Assembly: GCA_031392925.1 (NCBI GenBank)
Contig: JANMVV010000469.1
Location: 1 to 17,436 of the forward strand
DNA: 17,436 bases
Source: JAGNNV01 sp031392925
GTDB taxonomy: Bacteria > Acidobacteriota > Vicinamibacteria > Fen-336 > JAGNNV01
Direction: 5' to 3'
Each line of letters starts with the position of its first letter. The stretch's first letter is position 1. The notes beneath the pieces were generated by a model. It saw nothing but the letters and a program-made list of their open reading frames with translations. It had not been told where the DNA came from and did no database searches. A program made the position numbers and the translations under genes. Of the stretch, positions 9,579 through 17,436 are shown one piece after another.

Positions 9579-9654
9579 TGGTGGGCCCGCCGGGATTCGA
9601 ACCCGGGACTTACCGGTTATGAGCCGGAGGTTCTAACCGCTGAACTACAGGCCC
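9579..9654 (-). tRNA. tRNA with CAT anticodon, probably tRNA-Ile2 (lysidine-modified); could be read as tRNA-Met
   Basis: A complete 76-nt cloverleaf including an encoded CCA (9579-9581). The acceptor stem is GGGCCTG/CGGGCCC (7 pairs, one G-T), the D stem GTTC/GAAC with loop AGCGGTTA, the anticodon loop CTCATAA on a CCGG/CCGG stem (a T-T mismatch closes it at 27-43), a 5-nt variable region AAGTC, T stem CCGGG/CCCGG and T loop TTCGAAT. G1-C72 is paired, so this is not the initiator tRNA. Pairs C4-G69 and C5-G68, reported as determinants for lysidine synthetase TilS on E. coli tRNA-Ile2, are both present, and the short D loop also resembles Ile2. It is therefore likely to read AUA after lysidine modification. 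It lies 41 bp downstream of the secreted-protein gene on the same strand. Confidence 0.9.
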
Positions 9655-9695
9655 GCTCGGGAGCCTAGCAGGGCGTCGACGACGACGGCCCTCGA

Positions 9696-11075
9696 CTATC
9701 GGACGGGCAGAACCGGTGTCGCGGGAGGCTGCGTGGTCGGCGGCAGCGGGGGCGGCAGCGGCGGGCCGAGAGGGGGGCCGGTGGGAGGATTCGTCGGGGG
9801 AGTGACGCCGGGAGGTGTCACATTCGTGGTCAGCGTCAAACCACCCGCGACCTGGCCGGGCGTGCCCGCCACTCGGCCCACCGGAGCCTGAATGACGCAC
9901 GCGGGATCGGTCGCGAGTTTCAGCTTCCAGCGATCGCGCAGCCATTCCATGGCCTCACGCGCCTTGTCCCGGGAGATGGGGCCTTTCGAACCCACGCGGA
10001 AGCCGACCCGCTCCAGCGCCGCCACGTAGTCCTCCGGTGCGGTCTTGAGGCGCTGCAGCCGGATCTTCGCCACCGAGGCGCCGTTCGTGAGGAGGACAGC
10101 GAAGGAGTGCCGGCCGACGTTGAACTCGCTGGTGAGGAGCGTGCGCCACTTCGGCCCCGCATCGGCCGAGGGACAGACATCGCTGCGACGGCAGGAGTCG
10201 GCGATCCAGCTCTGGCCGTCGCCGGTGGTGGTCCAGGCGGAGACCGCGTAAAGACCCGCCACCGGAATGTCCACGTAGACGATGGCATGGAGGCCCTCGA
10301 AGGTGGCGGTGAGCCGGAAGTCGTCGGCCTCGTTCCCGCCTTCACTCATCCGGGACTCGGGTGCGAGGATGTTGAAGCTTCCCGCGCGCACCTCGATCGG
10401 CTCGTCCGCGGGCGGAAGCTCGCTCTCCAATTCGAGAGCCTGCAGCATCGTCACCGCCAGGTCCTCGTCGGTGGTGAGTGCCGAAGCGCGCCAGCCGCCC
10501 AGGGGCTCGATCGGGCTCAGGCAGGGCGGTGAAACTTGCAGGGACTCGAGAGACGAGTTCGGGGGCAGCATCACCGAGACGGTGTGATTGCCTGGCTCCA
10601 TCTTGATCCAGCCGAGGTCCACGGAAACGTAGTCGGGACCGCTGCCGGTGGGCCGGAATATCCCCACGGCGTCGACCTGGCCGTCTTTGCGGATCTCCAC
10701 TTGAAAGGGCTTGTCGGGGTCGCCCCGCAGGCGCAGCCGCACGTTGTAGTCGCCGCTTCGCACTATGGCCAGATCGAAGGCGACCTCGCCGGTCTCCGCG
10801 CCGGTGTCCACGAAATCGCCACGCTTCGTGACCCCGGTTCCCCTCTTGTATTCGGACGCCACGAGGTTCCTCTGATCCTTCCACGCAAGCGCGCGAAAGA
10901 TGTCGTCGGCGTTCTCCATGGCCGGGAGGCTGTCGTCGAAGCCGAGGCCTCGCATCATCATCCGCGCCCACTCGGAGTGAGTCACCGGCGACCGGCGCGG
11001 ATCCCCGTACAGCGGCACGAGCGCCACCACGGACAACGCCGCGACGATCCAGAGGGGGCGATATTTCTTGGTCAC
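9696..11075 (-). CDS. Secreted protein with two apparent jelly-roll domains and a proline-rich tail; function unknown
   Basis: I do not recognise this 459-residue protein. It begins with a signal peptide or membrane anchor (KKYRPLWIVAALSVVALVPLYG, 3-24). Residues 29-47 (SPVTHSEWARMMMRGLGFD) faintly resemble one SLH motif. Two stretches (about 70-182 and 226-343) look like related beta sandwiches: each has a SGDY/AGLY strand (108-111, 273-276) and ends in a PGNHTVSVML / VGRHSFAVLL strand (161-170, 320-329) followed by a leucine-rich strand, as in carbohydrate-binding or galactose-binding-like folds. A helical segment (about 345-387) leads to a Pro/Thr-rich tail of about 40 residues (419-459). 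Cysteines at 185, 295, 301 and 393 could form disulfides. The start is GTG with no visible Shine-Dalgarno, chosen because the signal sequence follows directly. A cell-surface or polysaccharide-contact role is only a guess. Confidence 0.8.
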   Translation of the reverse strand: MTKKYRPLWIVAALSVVALVPLYGDPRRSPVTHSEWARMMMRGLGFDDSLPAMENADDIFRALAWKDQRNLVASEYKRGTGVTKRGDFVDTGAETGEVAFDLAIVRSGDYNVRLRLRGDPDKPFQVEIRKDGQVDAVGIFRPTGSGPDYVSVDLGWIKMEPGNHTVSVMLPPNSSLESLQVSPPCLSPIEPLGGWRASALTTDEDLAVTMLQALELESELPPADEPIEVRAGSFNILAPESRMSEGGNEADDFRLTATFEGLHAIVYVDIPVAGLYAVSAWTTTGDGQSWIADSCRRSDVCPSADAGPKWRTLLTSEFNVGRHSFAVLLTNGASVAKIRLQRLKTAPEDYVAALERVGFRVGSKGPISRDKAREAMEWLRDRWKLKLATDPACVIQAPVGRVAGTPGQVAGGLTLTTNVTPPGVTPPTNPPTGPPLGPPLPPPLPPTTQPPATPVLPVR

Positions 11076-11104
11076 GGGGCGGTTGATGGGGGGTGAATAT
11101 CCTG

Positions 11105-11126
11105 GCGATTTCGAAGCGGAAATCGC
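11105..11126. repeat. 8-bp perfect inverted repeat upstream of the secreted-protein gene
   Basis: GCGATTTC (11105-11112) and GAAATCGC (11119-11126) flank the 6-nt spacer GAAGCG, 30 bp before the GTG start of the secreted-protein gene. The position fits an operator or leader hairpin in the 208-bp divergent region between that gene and the Fur-family gene. No binding protein can be named. Confidence 0.35.
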
Positions 11127-11235
11127 GCTGGAATGGGGGAAAAACGGCTAGAAACTTGACCGACTTGGAATAACTAGTCTATGCGAACCCCTTGATTCGC
11201 CTGAAGTAGCGCTGTGACCCGACTCACCCCGTCAC

Positions 11236-11265
11236 TTGACCCCCAACGATTCCCAGTCCTTAAAG
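11236..11265 (+). promoter_or_regulatory. Possible sigma-70-type promoter of the Fur-family operon
   Basis: TTGACC (11236-11241) resembles a -35 box, and TTAAAG (11260-11265) lies 18 bp downstream as a weak -10. The TTG of the -35 box can also be read as an in-frame start codon of the regulator, but using it would place the promoter-like and palindromic elements inside the coding region. The -10 match is poor, so this is tentative. Confidence 0.35.
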
Positions 11266-11275
11266 TATAGTTTAA
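11260..11275. promoter_or_regulatory. Candidate Fur-family operator (AT-rich palindrome)
   Basis: TTAAAGTATAGTTTAA is symmetric at 14 of 16 positions and ends 8 bp before the regulator's ATG. Fur, PerR and Zur sites are AT-rich palindromes of similar size, and autoregulation is common in the family. Such an AT-rich element stands out in this GC-rich window and overlaps the possible -10 region, as expected for a repressor site. Seen: the palindrome and its place. Inferred: binding by the adjacent regulator. Confidence 0.5.
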
Positions 11276-11283
11276 CTTGTTCA

Positions 11284-11745
11284 ATGCAAAGAGTATTTGC
11301 TGATGAAATCGACGTCCTCAACGCTCACCTCAAGCGTCGTGGACTGAATCGGAGTTCGCGACGCGATGTGGTGGTGAGCGCTTTCCTCGCTTCCAACAAG
11401 CATCTGTCGGTCGACGACTTGTACAACCTGGTGCGCCGCAAGTCGCCAGGAATCGGCCGGACCACGGTGTACCGGACGCTCAAGCTTCTCGAGAGCGCCG
11501 GCCTCGCGCAGGCTCTCGTACTCGAGGGCGAAACCCGCTTCGAGCGCGAACTGAACCGCCGTCATCACGACCACTTCATCTGCAGCGTTTGCGGTTCGAT
11601 CTTCGAATTCAGTTCCGACGAGATCGAAGCGCTCCAGGAAGAAGAGGCACGGAAGATCGGTTTCCATATCGAAGGGCACAAGCATCAGGTCTACGGCAAA
11701 TGCGCGAAGTGCGCGGCCGCGACCGCGACCCCCAGAAGACCATGA
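11284..11745 (+). CDS. Fur-family metal-dependent transcriptional regulator
   Basis: A 153-residue repressor of the ferric uptake regulator family. The N-terminal winged helix (about 15-85) contains SRRDVVVSAFLASNKHLSVDDLY and the recognition region GIGRTTVYRTLKLLESAGLA. The C-terminal dimerisation domain has HHDHFICSVCG (His94, His95, Asp96, His97, Cys100, Cys103), Glu108, His132/His134 and a second CxxC (Cys140, Cys143), so both structural zinc cysteine pairs and the regulatory-site ligands are present. The FEF sequence carries Glu where PerR proteins usually have Asp, which favours a Fur- over a PerR-type sensor; the metal is not certain. An in-frame TTG at 11236 would add 16 residues but lies in the apparent promoter/operator, so ATG 11284 is preferred. 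Its stop overlaps the next start by 4 nt. Confidence 0.9.
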   Translation: MQRVFADEIDVLNAHLKRRGLNRSSRRDVVVSAFLASNKHLSVDDLYNLVRRKSPGIGRTTVYRTLKLLESAGLAQALVLEGETRFERELNRRHHDHFICSVCGSIFEFSSDEIEALQEEEARKIGFHIEGHKHQVYGKCAKCAAATATPRRP

Positions 11746-12863
11746 GGCTCCGTGTCGTTCGCATCGAACTGCGGCACCTGAAGATGCCCTTGCGGTTCCG
11801 GTTCGAGACCTCGTTCGGAGCGGTGACCGAGAAGTCCTTCCTGCTCGCCCGGGTCTTCACCGCGGACGGGGCGACGGGTACGGGCGAATGCGTGGCCGAG
11901 GAGCACCCCTACTACCTCCCGGAGACAAACGGCACCGTCGCTCACGTGATCAAGGACTTCCTGGCGCCCCTCGTCCTCGCTCACCCCTTCGAGTCTCCCG
12001 CCGAAACCGATGCGCTCTTCGCGGACATCCGCGGCCACGAGATGGCGAAGGCGACACTCGAGATGGCGCTCTGGGATCTGTTCGCAAACGCGCGCGGCGA
12101 GTCGCTCACCGAAACCCTCGGCGGCTGTGCCTTGGACACCATTCCCGCCGGCGTTTCGATCGGCTTGCAGGAAGACATTCCCGCGTTGCTGAAGCGCGTG
12201 AGCATTGAAGTGGCCGCGGGGTATCAGCGGATCAAGATCAAGATCAAACCGAAAAAGGACATCGACCTCGTCCGCGCAATCCGAAAGGAGTTTCCGAAGA
12301 TCCGGCTCATGGTCGATGCCAACAGCGCGTACACCCTCGCGGATGCGGACACCCTGCGCAGCTTCGACGACTTCGACCTGATGATGATCGAGCAGCCTCT
12401 CGCCTGGAACGACCTGGTCGAGCACGGCAAGCTCCAGCCGATGCTCCGAACACCCATCTGCCTCGACGAGTCAATCGTAAGCGACGCCGCGGCGAGGAGC
12501 GCCATCTCCATCGGCGCGTGTCGGATCATCAACATCAAGGCGGGCCGCGTGGGCGGCCTGTTGAACTCAAAGCGCATTCAGGCAAACTGCGCCGAGCGTG
12601 GCATTCCGGTCTGGTGCGGCGGCATGCTCGAGTCCGGAATCGGGCGACTCGCGAATGTCCACCTGCAGACTCTCCCCGGGTTCACCCTCCCCGGAGACAC
12701 GTCGGCGAGTGCTCGCTACTTCGAGGAGGACCTGATCGAGCCCGCGGTCACCGTCGACAAAGACGGCCTCATCAAGGTGCCGAAGGGCAAGGGCCTCGGC
12801 CATGAAATCATCTGGTCGAGGGTTGACCGGGCCACCATTGATATTCTGTCCTTTGGACTTTGA
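11742..12863 (+). CDS. menC: o-Succinylbenzoate synthase / N-succinylamino acid racemase-type enolase-superfamily enzyme
   Basis: A 373-residue enzyme of the muconate-lactonizing subgroup of the enolase superfamily, closest in its motifs to the NSAR/OSBS type of MenC. The capping domain starts at MPLRFRFETSFG and has GECVAEEHPYYLPET. The barrel carries the catalytic set: Lys165 and Lys167 (RIKIKIKP), metal ligands Asp192 (VDANSAYTLAD), Glu217 (MIEQPL) and Asp242 (CLDESI), and Lys266 (RIINIKAGRVGG), followed by WCGGMLESGIGR and GFTLPGDTSAS. These match the Amycolatopsis enzyme nearly one for one. OSBS makes o-succinylbenzoate for menaquinone; relatives also racemise N-succinylamino acids, and sequence does not separate the two. 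No other men gene is in the window. ATG 11742 overlaps the regulator stop as ATGA, so translation is probably coupled. A longer frame from 11589 is antecedent overlap only. Confidence 0.88.
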   Translation: MRLRVVRIELRHLKMPLRFRFETSFGAVTEKSFLLARVFTADGATGTGECVAEEHPYYLPETNGTVAHVIKDFLAPLVLAHPFESPAETDALFADIRGHEMAKATLEMALWDLFANARGESLTETLGGCALDTIPAGVSIGLQEDIPALLKRVSIEVAAGYQRIKIKIKPKKDIDLVRAIRKEFPKIRLMVDANSAYTLADADTLRSFDDFDLMMIEQPLAWNDLVEHGKLQPMLRTPICLDESIVSDAAARSAISIGACRIINIKAGRVGGLLNSKRIQANCAERGIPVWCGGMLESGIGRLANVHLQTLPGFTLPGDTSASARYFEEDLIEPAVTVDKDGLIKVPKGKGLGHEIIWSRVDRATIDILSFGL

Positions 12864-12868
12864 GAACT

Positions 12869-13417
12869 ATGGAGCAGACTCTGGTTCTGAACGCGACCTA
12901 CGAGCCCCTGGGCGTCGTGTCGTGGCAGCGCGCCATGACCCTGCTCTATCAGGGCAAAGTCGAGGTGGTCGCGAACTACGAACGCTTCATTCGAGGGGTG
13001 AAGGCCCATGTGCCCCTCCCCTCGGTTCTAAGGCTCCTGCGCCACGTGCGTCTTCGGCGCATCTTCTCGGAAGTGCCTTTCTCGCGCGCCAACGTGTACG
13101 CCCGCGATGAGCACCGCTGCCAATACTGCGGCAACGAGTTCGATCCGCAGCGCCTGACCTTCGACCACGTGGTGCCGGTGGCGAGAGGCGGCCTCAAGAC
13201 CTGGGAGAACATCGTCACCTGCTGCATCGAGTGCAACCGGCGCAAGGGCGATCGCCTGCCTGAAGAGCGGGGCATGAAGCTCGTCCGGAAACCGCGGCGG
13301 CCGGATCTTCCGCGAGCCCTCGCCCTCATCTTCTCCAACCGCTTCGCGCATCACACCTGGCGCGACTATCTCTATTTCGGCCGTCGTTCGCAGGCGACGT
13401 ACGGTGGCCTTGCGTGA
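12869..13417 (+). CDS. HNH endonuclease family protein
   Basis: A 182-residue protein with a central HNH nuclease domain. It has CQYCG (Cys84, Cys87) and CIEC (Cys119, Cys122) as zinc-binding pairs, and between them the active-site region LTFDHVVPVARGG (Asp99-His100) and ENIVTCC with Asn114; CNRRKGDR closes the fold. The N-terminal 75 residues (LVLNATYEPLGVVSWQRAMTLLYQGKVEVV) are typical of a widespread family of stand-alone bacterial HNH proteins with unknown substrate. The C-terminal part is basic. It is not linked here to a methylase, phage gene or mobile element. ATG 12869 begins 5 bp after the menC stop; a TTG at 12860 would overlap menC and add three residues. It shares a 4-nt overlap with the next gene. 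Confidence 0.88.
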   Translation: MEQTLVLNATYEPLGVVSWQRAMTLLYQGKVEVVANYERFIRGVKAHVPLPSVLRLLRHVRLRRIFSEVPFSRANVYARDEHRCQYCGNEFDPQRLTFDHVVPVARGGLKTWENIVTCCIECNRRKGDRLPEERGMKLVRKPRRPDLPRALALIFSNRFAHHTWRDYLYFGRRSQATYGGLA

Positions 13418-14508
13418 GCCTTAAGGGCGAACTGGGGACGATGGCTCTGGCGGACATCCTTCAGTGGGTGTCGCAGGGCCGGAAAACCGGAACCCTGCAC
13501 GTCACCCGGGGCGCGGTCGAGAAGCGGATCTCGTTTTCGGGTGGTTCGATTCACTCCTCGTGGTCGAACGACCCGCGCGAGTCCCTCGGCCAGTTTCTGG
13601 TTCGCGAGCGCCTGGTTTCCGAAGAGCAGCTCTTTCGCACCCTCCTGCGCCAGGAGACCGAAGGCCGGCCGCTGGGGGCGCTGCTCGTCGAAGGCGGGGC
13701 GCTCAAGGACGAGGACCTGCTTCGGATGCTCGTCCACAAGGCGGAAGAGACGTTCTACGACCTGTTCCACTGGAGCGAGGGTCACTTCGAGTTCAAGGAT
13801 GGCGAGCTTGCGAGAAACGCGCCGTTTCCCGTGAACATCGACGTCACCAGCGTCATCATGGAGGGTGTGAGAAGGATCGACGAGTGGGAGCGTATGCGCG
13901 AGGTGATCCCCTCCACCGAGTCGACGCTGAAAGCACTCGGGCAGCCGGAAGATCCCAACGATCACGAGGTCCTGCTCCTCTGTTCAGAGGGCAAGACCGT
14001 CACCGAGATCGCCTTCGCGGTGCGGCGCACCGTGTTCGACGCCACCGCCATGCTTTACGAGATGCACCGGCGCGGACTCATCGAAGTGGAAGAGCCGGGA
14101 GTCTCGACCGATTCCGTGGAGACCGTGGTCCGCATCCAGCGTGGCCTCGCCGTGGCCGTCCGGGCCATGGAGGAGGGCGACTTCGACAGCGCCCTCCAGA
14201 ACTACGAGGCGGTGCTGAAGCTCGACCCGCTCAACCAGCATGCGAAGAAGGGCCTCGTCGTCTCCATCGAGGCGAGGGGACGAACCCGCTCCTTGCGCCT
14301 GGTTCCCAAGAACAAGATTCCCCGCCTCATGGTCTCCCTCGCCGACCTCACCAAGGAGAGGTTCGACCCGCGCGAGGGCTTCGTGCTCTCACGCCTGAAC
14401 GGCGAGTGGGACGTTCAGTCGATCCTGAAAATCTGCCCCATGCCCGAAGACGAGGCCATGCTGATCTTCTCGAGACTCGCGGAACGGAAGGTCATCGAGT
14501 TCGTTTAG
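13414..14508 (+). CDS. DUF4388 (PATAN-like) protein with winged-helix and TPR segments
   Basis: A 364-residue cytoplasmic protein without signal peptide or membrane span. Residues 1-135 form a DUF4388 domain: LGTMALADILQWVSQGRKTGTLHV, FSGGSIHSSW, a middle SLGQFLVRERLVSEEQL and FYDLFHWSEGHFEF. This domain is common in gliding-motility and signalling proteins of deltaproteobacteria and others. About 180-225 looks like a winged helix (TVTEIAFAVRRTVFDATAMLYEMHRRGLIEV). About 237-285 contains a TPR-like pair (AVRAMEEGDFDSALQNYEAVLKLDPLNQHAKKGL). The C-terminal 55 residues (SRLNGEWDVQSILKICPMPEDEAMLIFSRL) resemble a second winged helix. The start is GTG, overlapping the HNH stop as GTGA, with GGTGG 6 nt upstream. 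It is probably a scaffold or regulatory protein; partners are unknown. Confidence 0.85.
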   Translation: MSLKGELGTMALADILQWVSQGRKTGTLHVTRGAVEKRISFSGGSIHSSWSNDPRESLGQFLVRERLVSEEQLFRTLLRQETEGRPLGALLVEGGALKDEDLLRMLVHKAEETFYDLFHWSEGHFEFKDGELARNAPFPVNIDVTSVIMEGVRRIDEWERMREVIPSTESTLKALGQPEDPNDHEVLLLCSEGKTVTEIAFAVRRTVFDATAMLYEMHRRGLIEVEEPGVSTDSVETVVRIQRGLAVAVRAMEEGDFDSALQNYEAVLKLDPLNQHAKKGLVVSIEARGRTRSLRLVPKNKIPRLMVSLADLTKERFDPREGFVLSRLNGEWDVQSILKICPMPEDEAMLIFSRLAERKVIEFV

Positions 14509-14540
14509 CCGAAAGCCACACTATCGGTCCGTGCCGCGAG

Positions 14541-16319
<1,779 letters not shown>

Positions 16320-16327
16320 GACTTCTA

Positions 16328-16331
16328 CCTC
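16328..16331 (-). promoter_or_regulatory. Ribosome binding site of the acyl-CoA dehydrogenase
   Basis: GAGG on the minus strand lies 8 nt before ATG 16319, inside the 14-bp gap after the ligase stop codon (TAA, 16336-16334). It fixes the start of the dehydrogenase and indicates reinitiation on a shared mRNA. Confidence 0.6.
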
Positions 16332-16333
16332 GA

Positions 16334-17436
16334 TTAATGGCCGCCCGCGTACATCCGGTCGATCAGGTCCTTGTACTTCGCCTCCACCACCCGCCGCTTC
16401 ACTTTCATGGTGGGCGTCAATTCGCCCGCCTCGATGGTGAACTCCTTCGGAAGGAGGGTGATCTTCTTGATCTTCTCGTACTGGGCGAGATCGCCCGACA
16501 TGGACGCGATCGCCTGCGCGATGATCTCGATGGCCCGCGGGTCCGCGATGAGTTCCTCCCGCGACCCGTTCGGGATTCCGGCCGCCGCCGCCGCGCGGCC
16601 CAGGGCATCGAAATTGGGAACCACGAGCGCGGCCGGGAAATTGTGGCCGTTCCCCACCATCACCAGCTCCGCGATAAGCGGATGGGTCTTGAGGACGCCC
16701 TCGATCGGCTGCGGCGCGATGTTCTTGCCCGCGGAGGTGACGATGAGATCCTTCTTGCGGTCGGTGATGTAGAGGTAGCCGTCTTCGTCCAGCCGGCCGA
16801 TGTCGCCGGTGTGGAAGAAGCCCTCGCGGTCGATCACTTCCGCGGTGGCCTCGGGCTTGTTGTAGTAGCCGCGCATGACGTTCGGCCCACGCACGCAGAT
16901 CTCGCCGTCCACCGCGATCTTCACGTCGACGCCGGCGATCACTTTTCCGACGCTCCCATGGCGGTTGTTCCGCGGGGTGTTGACGGAGATGACGGGCGAG
17001 GTCTCGGTGAGACCGTAGCCCTCGAGAATGGGCAGGCCCATCGAGCCGAAGAACATGCCGATCTCTTTCGGGAGCGCGGCGCCGCCGGACACCGCGATCT
17101 TGACGCTGCCGCCAAGGCCGGCGCGAACGGTGTGGAGGATCAGGCGATCGGCCACGGCGTACTTGAGGGCCAGCCAGGGAGACAGACTTTCGCCCCGCTG
17201 CTTTGTCTCGAACGCGGCTCGGCCGGTGGCCTCGGCGAAGGCGAAGAGCTTCTGACGGAAGGGCGGGGCGCTGGCGACTTTTTCCTGCACGCGCGCCATC
17301 ACCTTCTCATACAGGCGCGGCACGGAGATGAGAATGGTGGGCTTGATCTCCACCAGGTTCTGGGGCACCTTCTCAAAAGACTCCGCATAGGCGATGGTGC
17401 AGCCACGCTTCAGCATCACGAACTCACCGCCCATGC
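16334..17436 (-). CDS. Long-chain fatty acid--CoA ligase (AMP-forming), partial (5' end outside window)
   Basis: The C-terminal 366 residues of an AMP-forming acyl-CoA synthetase of the FACS/FadD15 type. It activates fatty acids with ATP and CoA. Visible core motifs are SVPRLYEKVMARVQ, VKIAVSGGAALPKEI, LPILEGYGLTETSPVISVN (the acyl/adenylate-binding region), GEICVRGPNVMRGYYNKPE, and GFFHTGDIGRLDEDGYLYITDRKKDLIVTSAGKNIAPQPIE with the ribose-binding Asp. The terminal ELTPTMKVKRRVV contains the C-terminal domain lysine region. The phosphate-binding TSGTTGxPKG loop and the first about 230 residues must lie beyond 17436, so the Met codon at 17434 is internal. The acyl-CoA dehydrogenase follows 14 bp later, giving consecutive steps of fatty acid activation and oxidation. 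Confidence 0.93.
   Translation of the reverse strand, partial: MGGEFVMLKRGCTIAYAESFEKVPQNLVEIKPTILISVPRLYEKVMARVQEKVASAPPFRQKLFAFAEATGRAAFETKQRGESLSPWLALKYAVADRLILHTVRAGLGGSVKIAVSGGAALPKEIGMFFGSMGLPILEGYGLTETSPVISVNTPRNNRHGSVGKVIAGVDVKIAVDGEICVRGPNVMRGYYNKPEATAEVIDREGFFHTGDIGRLDEDGYLYITDRKKDLIVTSAGKNIAPQPIEGVLKTHPLIAELVMVGNGHNFPAALVVPNFDALGRAAAAAGIPNGSREELIADPRAIEIIAQAIASMSGDLAQYEKIKKITLLPKEFTIEAGELTPTMKVKRRVVEAKYKDLIDRMYAGGH

Noticed and set aside
12869..13417. HNH protein as part of a restriction or anti-phage system
   Set aside because: No methylase, helicase, toxin or other defence gene adjoins it; its neighbours are a metabolic enzyme and a DUF4388 protein, so a defence role has no support here.
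14509..14540. Terminator between the converging DUF4388 and acyl-CoA dehydrogenase genes
   Set aside because: The 32-bp gap has no stable stem-loop or T-tract that I can see.

Overview
This is a high-GC bacterial chromosome segment with tightly packed genes and no insertion sequence, phage gene, CRISPR array or rRNA. No gene-free stretch exceeds about 210 bases. The dprA-topA-trmFO-xerC order is shared by Firmicutes, several deltaproteobacterial groups and other deep lineages. The high GC, a DUF4388 (PATAN-like) protein, TrmFO and an aerobic-type acyl-CoA ligase/dehydrogenase pair suggest a soil- or sediment-type lineage such as Acidobacteriota, Myxococcota or a related phylum. This placement is an inference from gene content only, and no species can be named.

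Layout, left to right. (1) 1-6852, minus strand: dprA, topA, trmFO, xerC, an ECF sigma factor and a zinc-binding anti-sigma factor cut by the window edge. The genes lie head to tail with short gaps or a 4-nt overlap (topA/trmFO), so they look like one transcription unit for DNA uptake and processing, supercoiling, tRNA modification and chromosome resolution, ending in an envelope/stress regulatory pair. A good candidate ECF promoter lies in the 26-bp gap in front of the sigma gene. (2) 6976-9527, plus strand: a bifunctional (p)ppGpp synthetase/hydrolase followed 14 bp later by ridA. (3) 9535-9564: a 12-bp perfect hairpin. (4) 9579-9654, minus: a CAU-anticodon tRNA whose acceptor stem looks like isoleucine tRNA (tRNA-Ile2) rather than methionine tRNA. 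(5) 9696-11075, minus: an unrecognised secreted protein with two apparent jelly-roll repeats and a proline-rich tail. (6) 11284-14508, plus: Fur-family regulator, menC-type enolase-superfamily enzyme, HNH endonuclease and DUF4388/TPR protein, joined by 4-nt overlaps or a 5-bp gap. (7) 14541-17436, minus: a long-chain acyl-CoA ligase (5' end outside the window) followed by a long acyl-CoA dehydrogenase, consistent with a fatty-acid activation and first beta-oxidation step.

Most genes are well-known housekeeping families with intact catalytic residues. The least explained parts are the Fur-menC-HNH-DUF4388 operon with an AT-rich palindrome at its head, the secreted duplicated-domain protein, the sigma/anti-sigma pair attached to the topA cluster, and the identity of the CAU tRNA. 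I did not find a clear new defence or mobile system.
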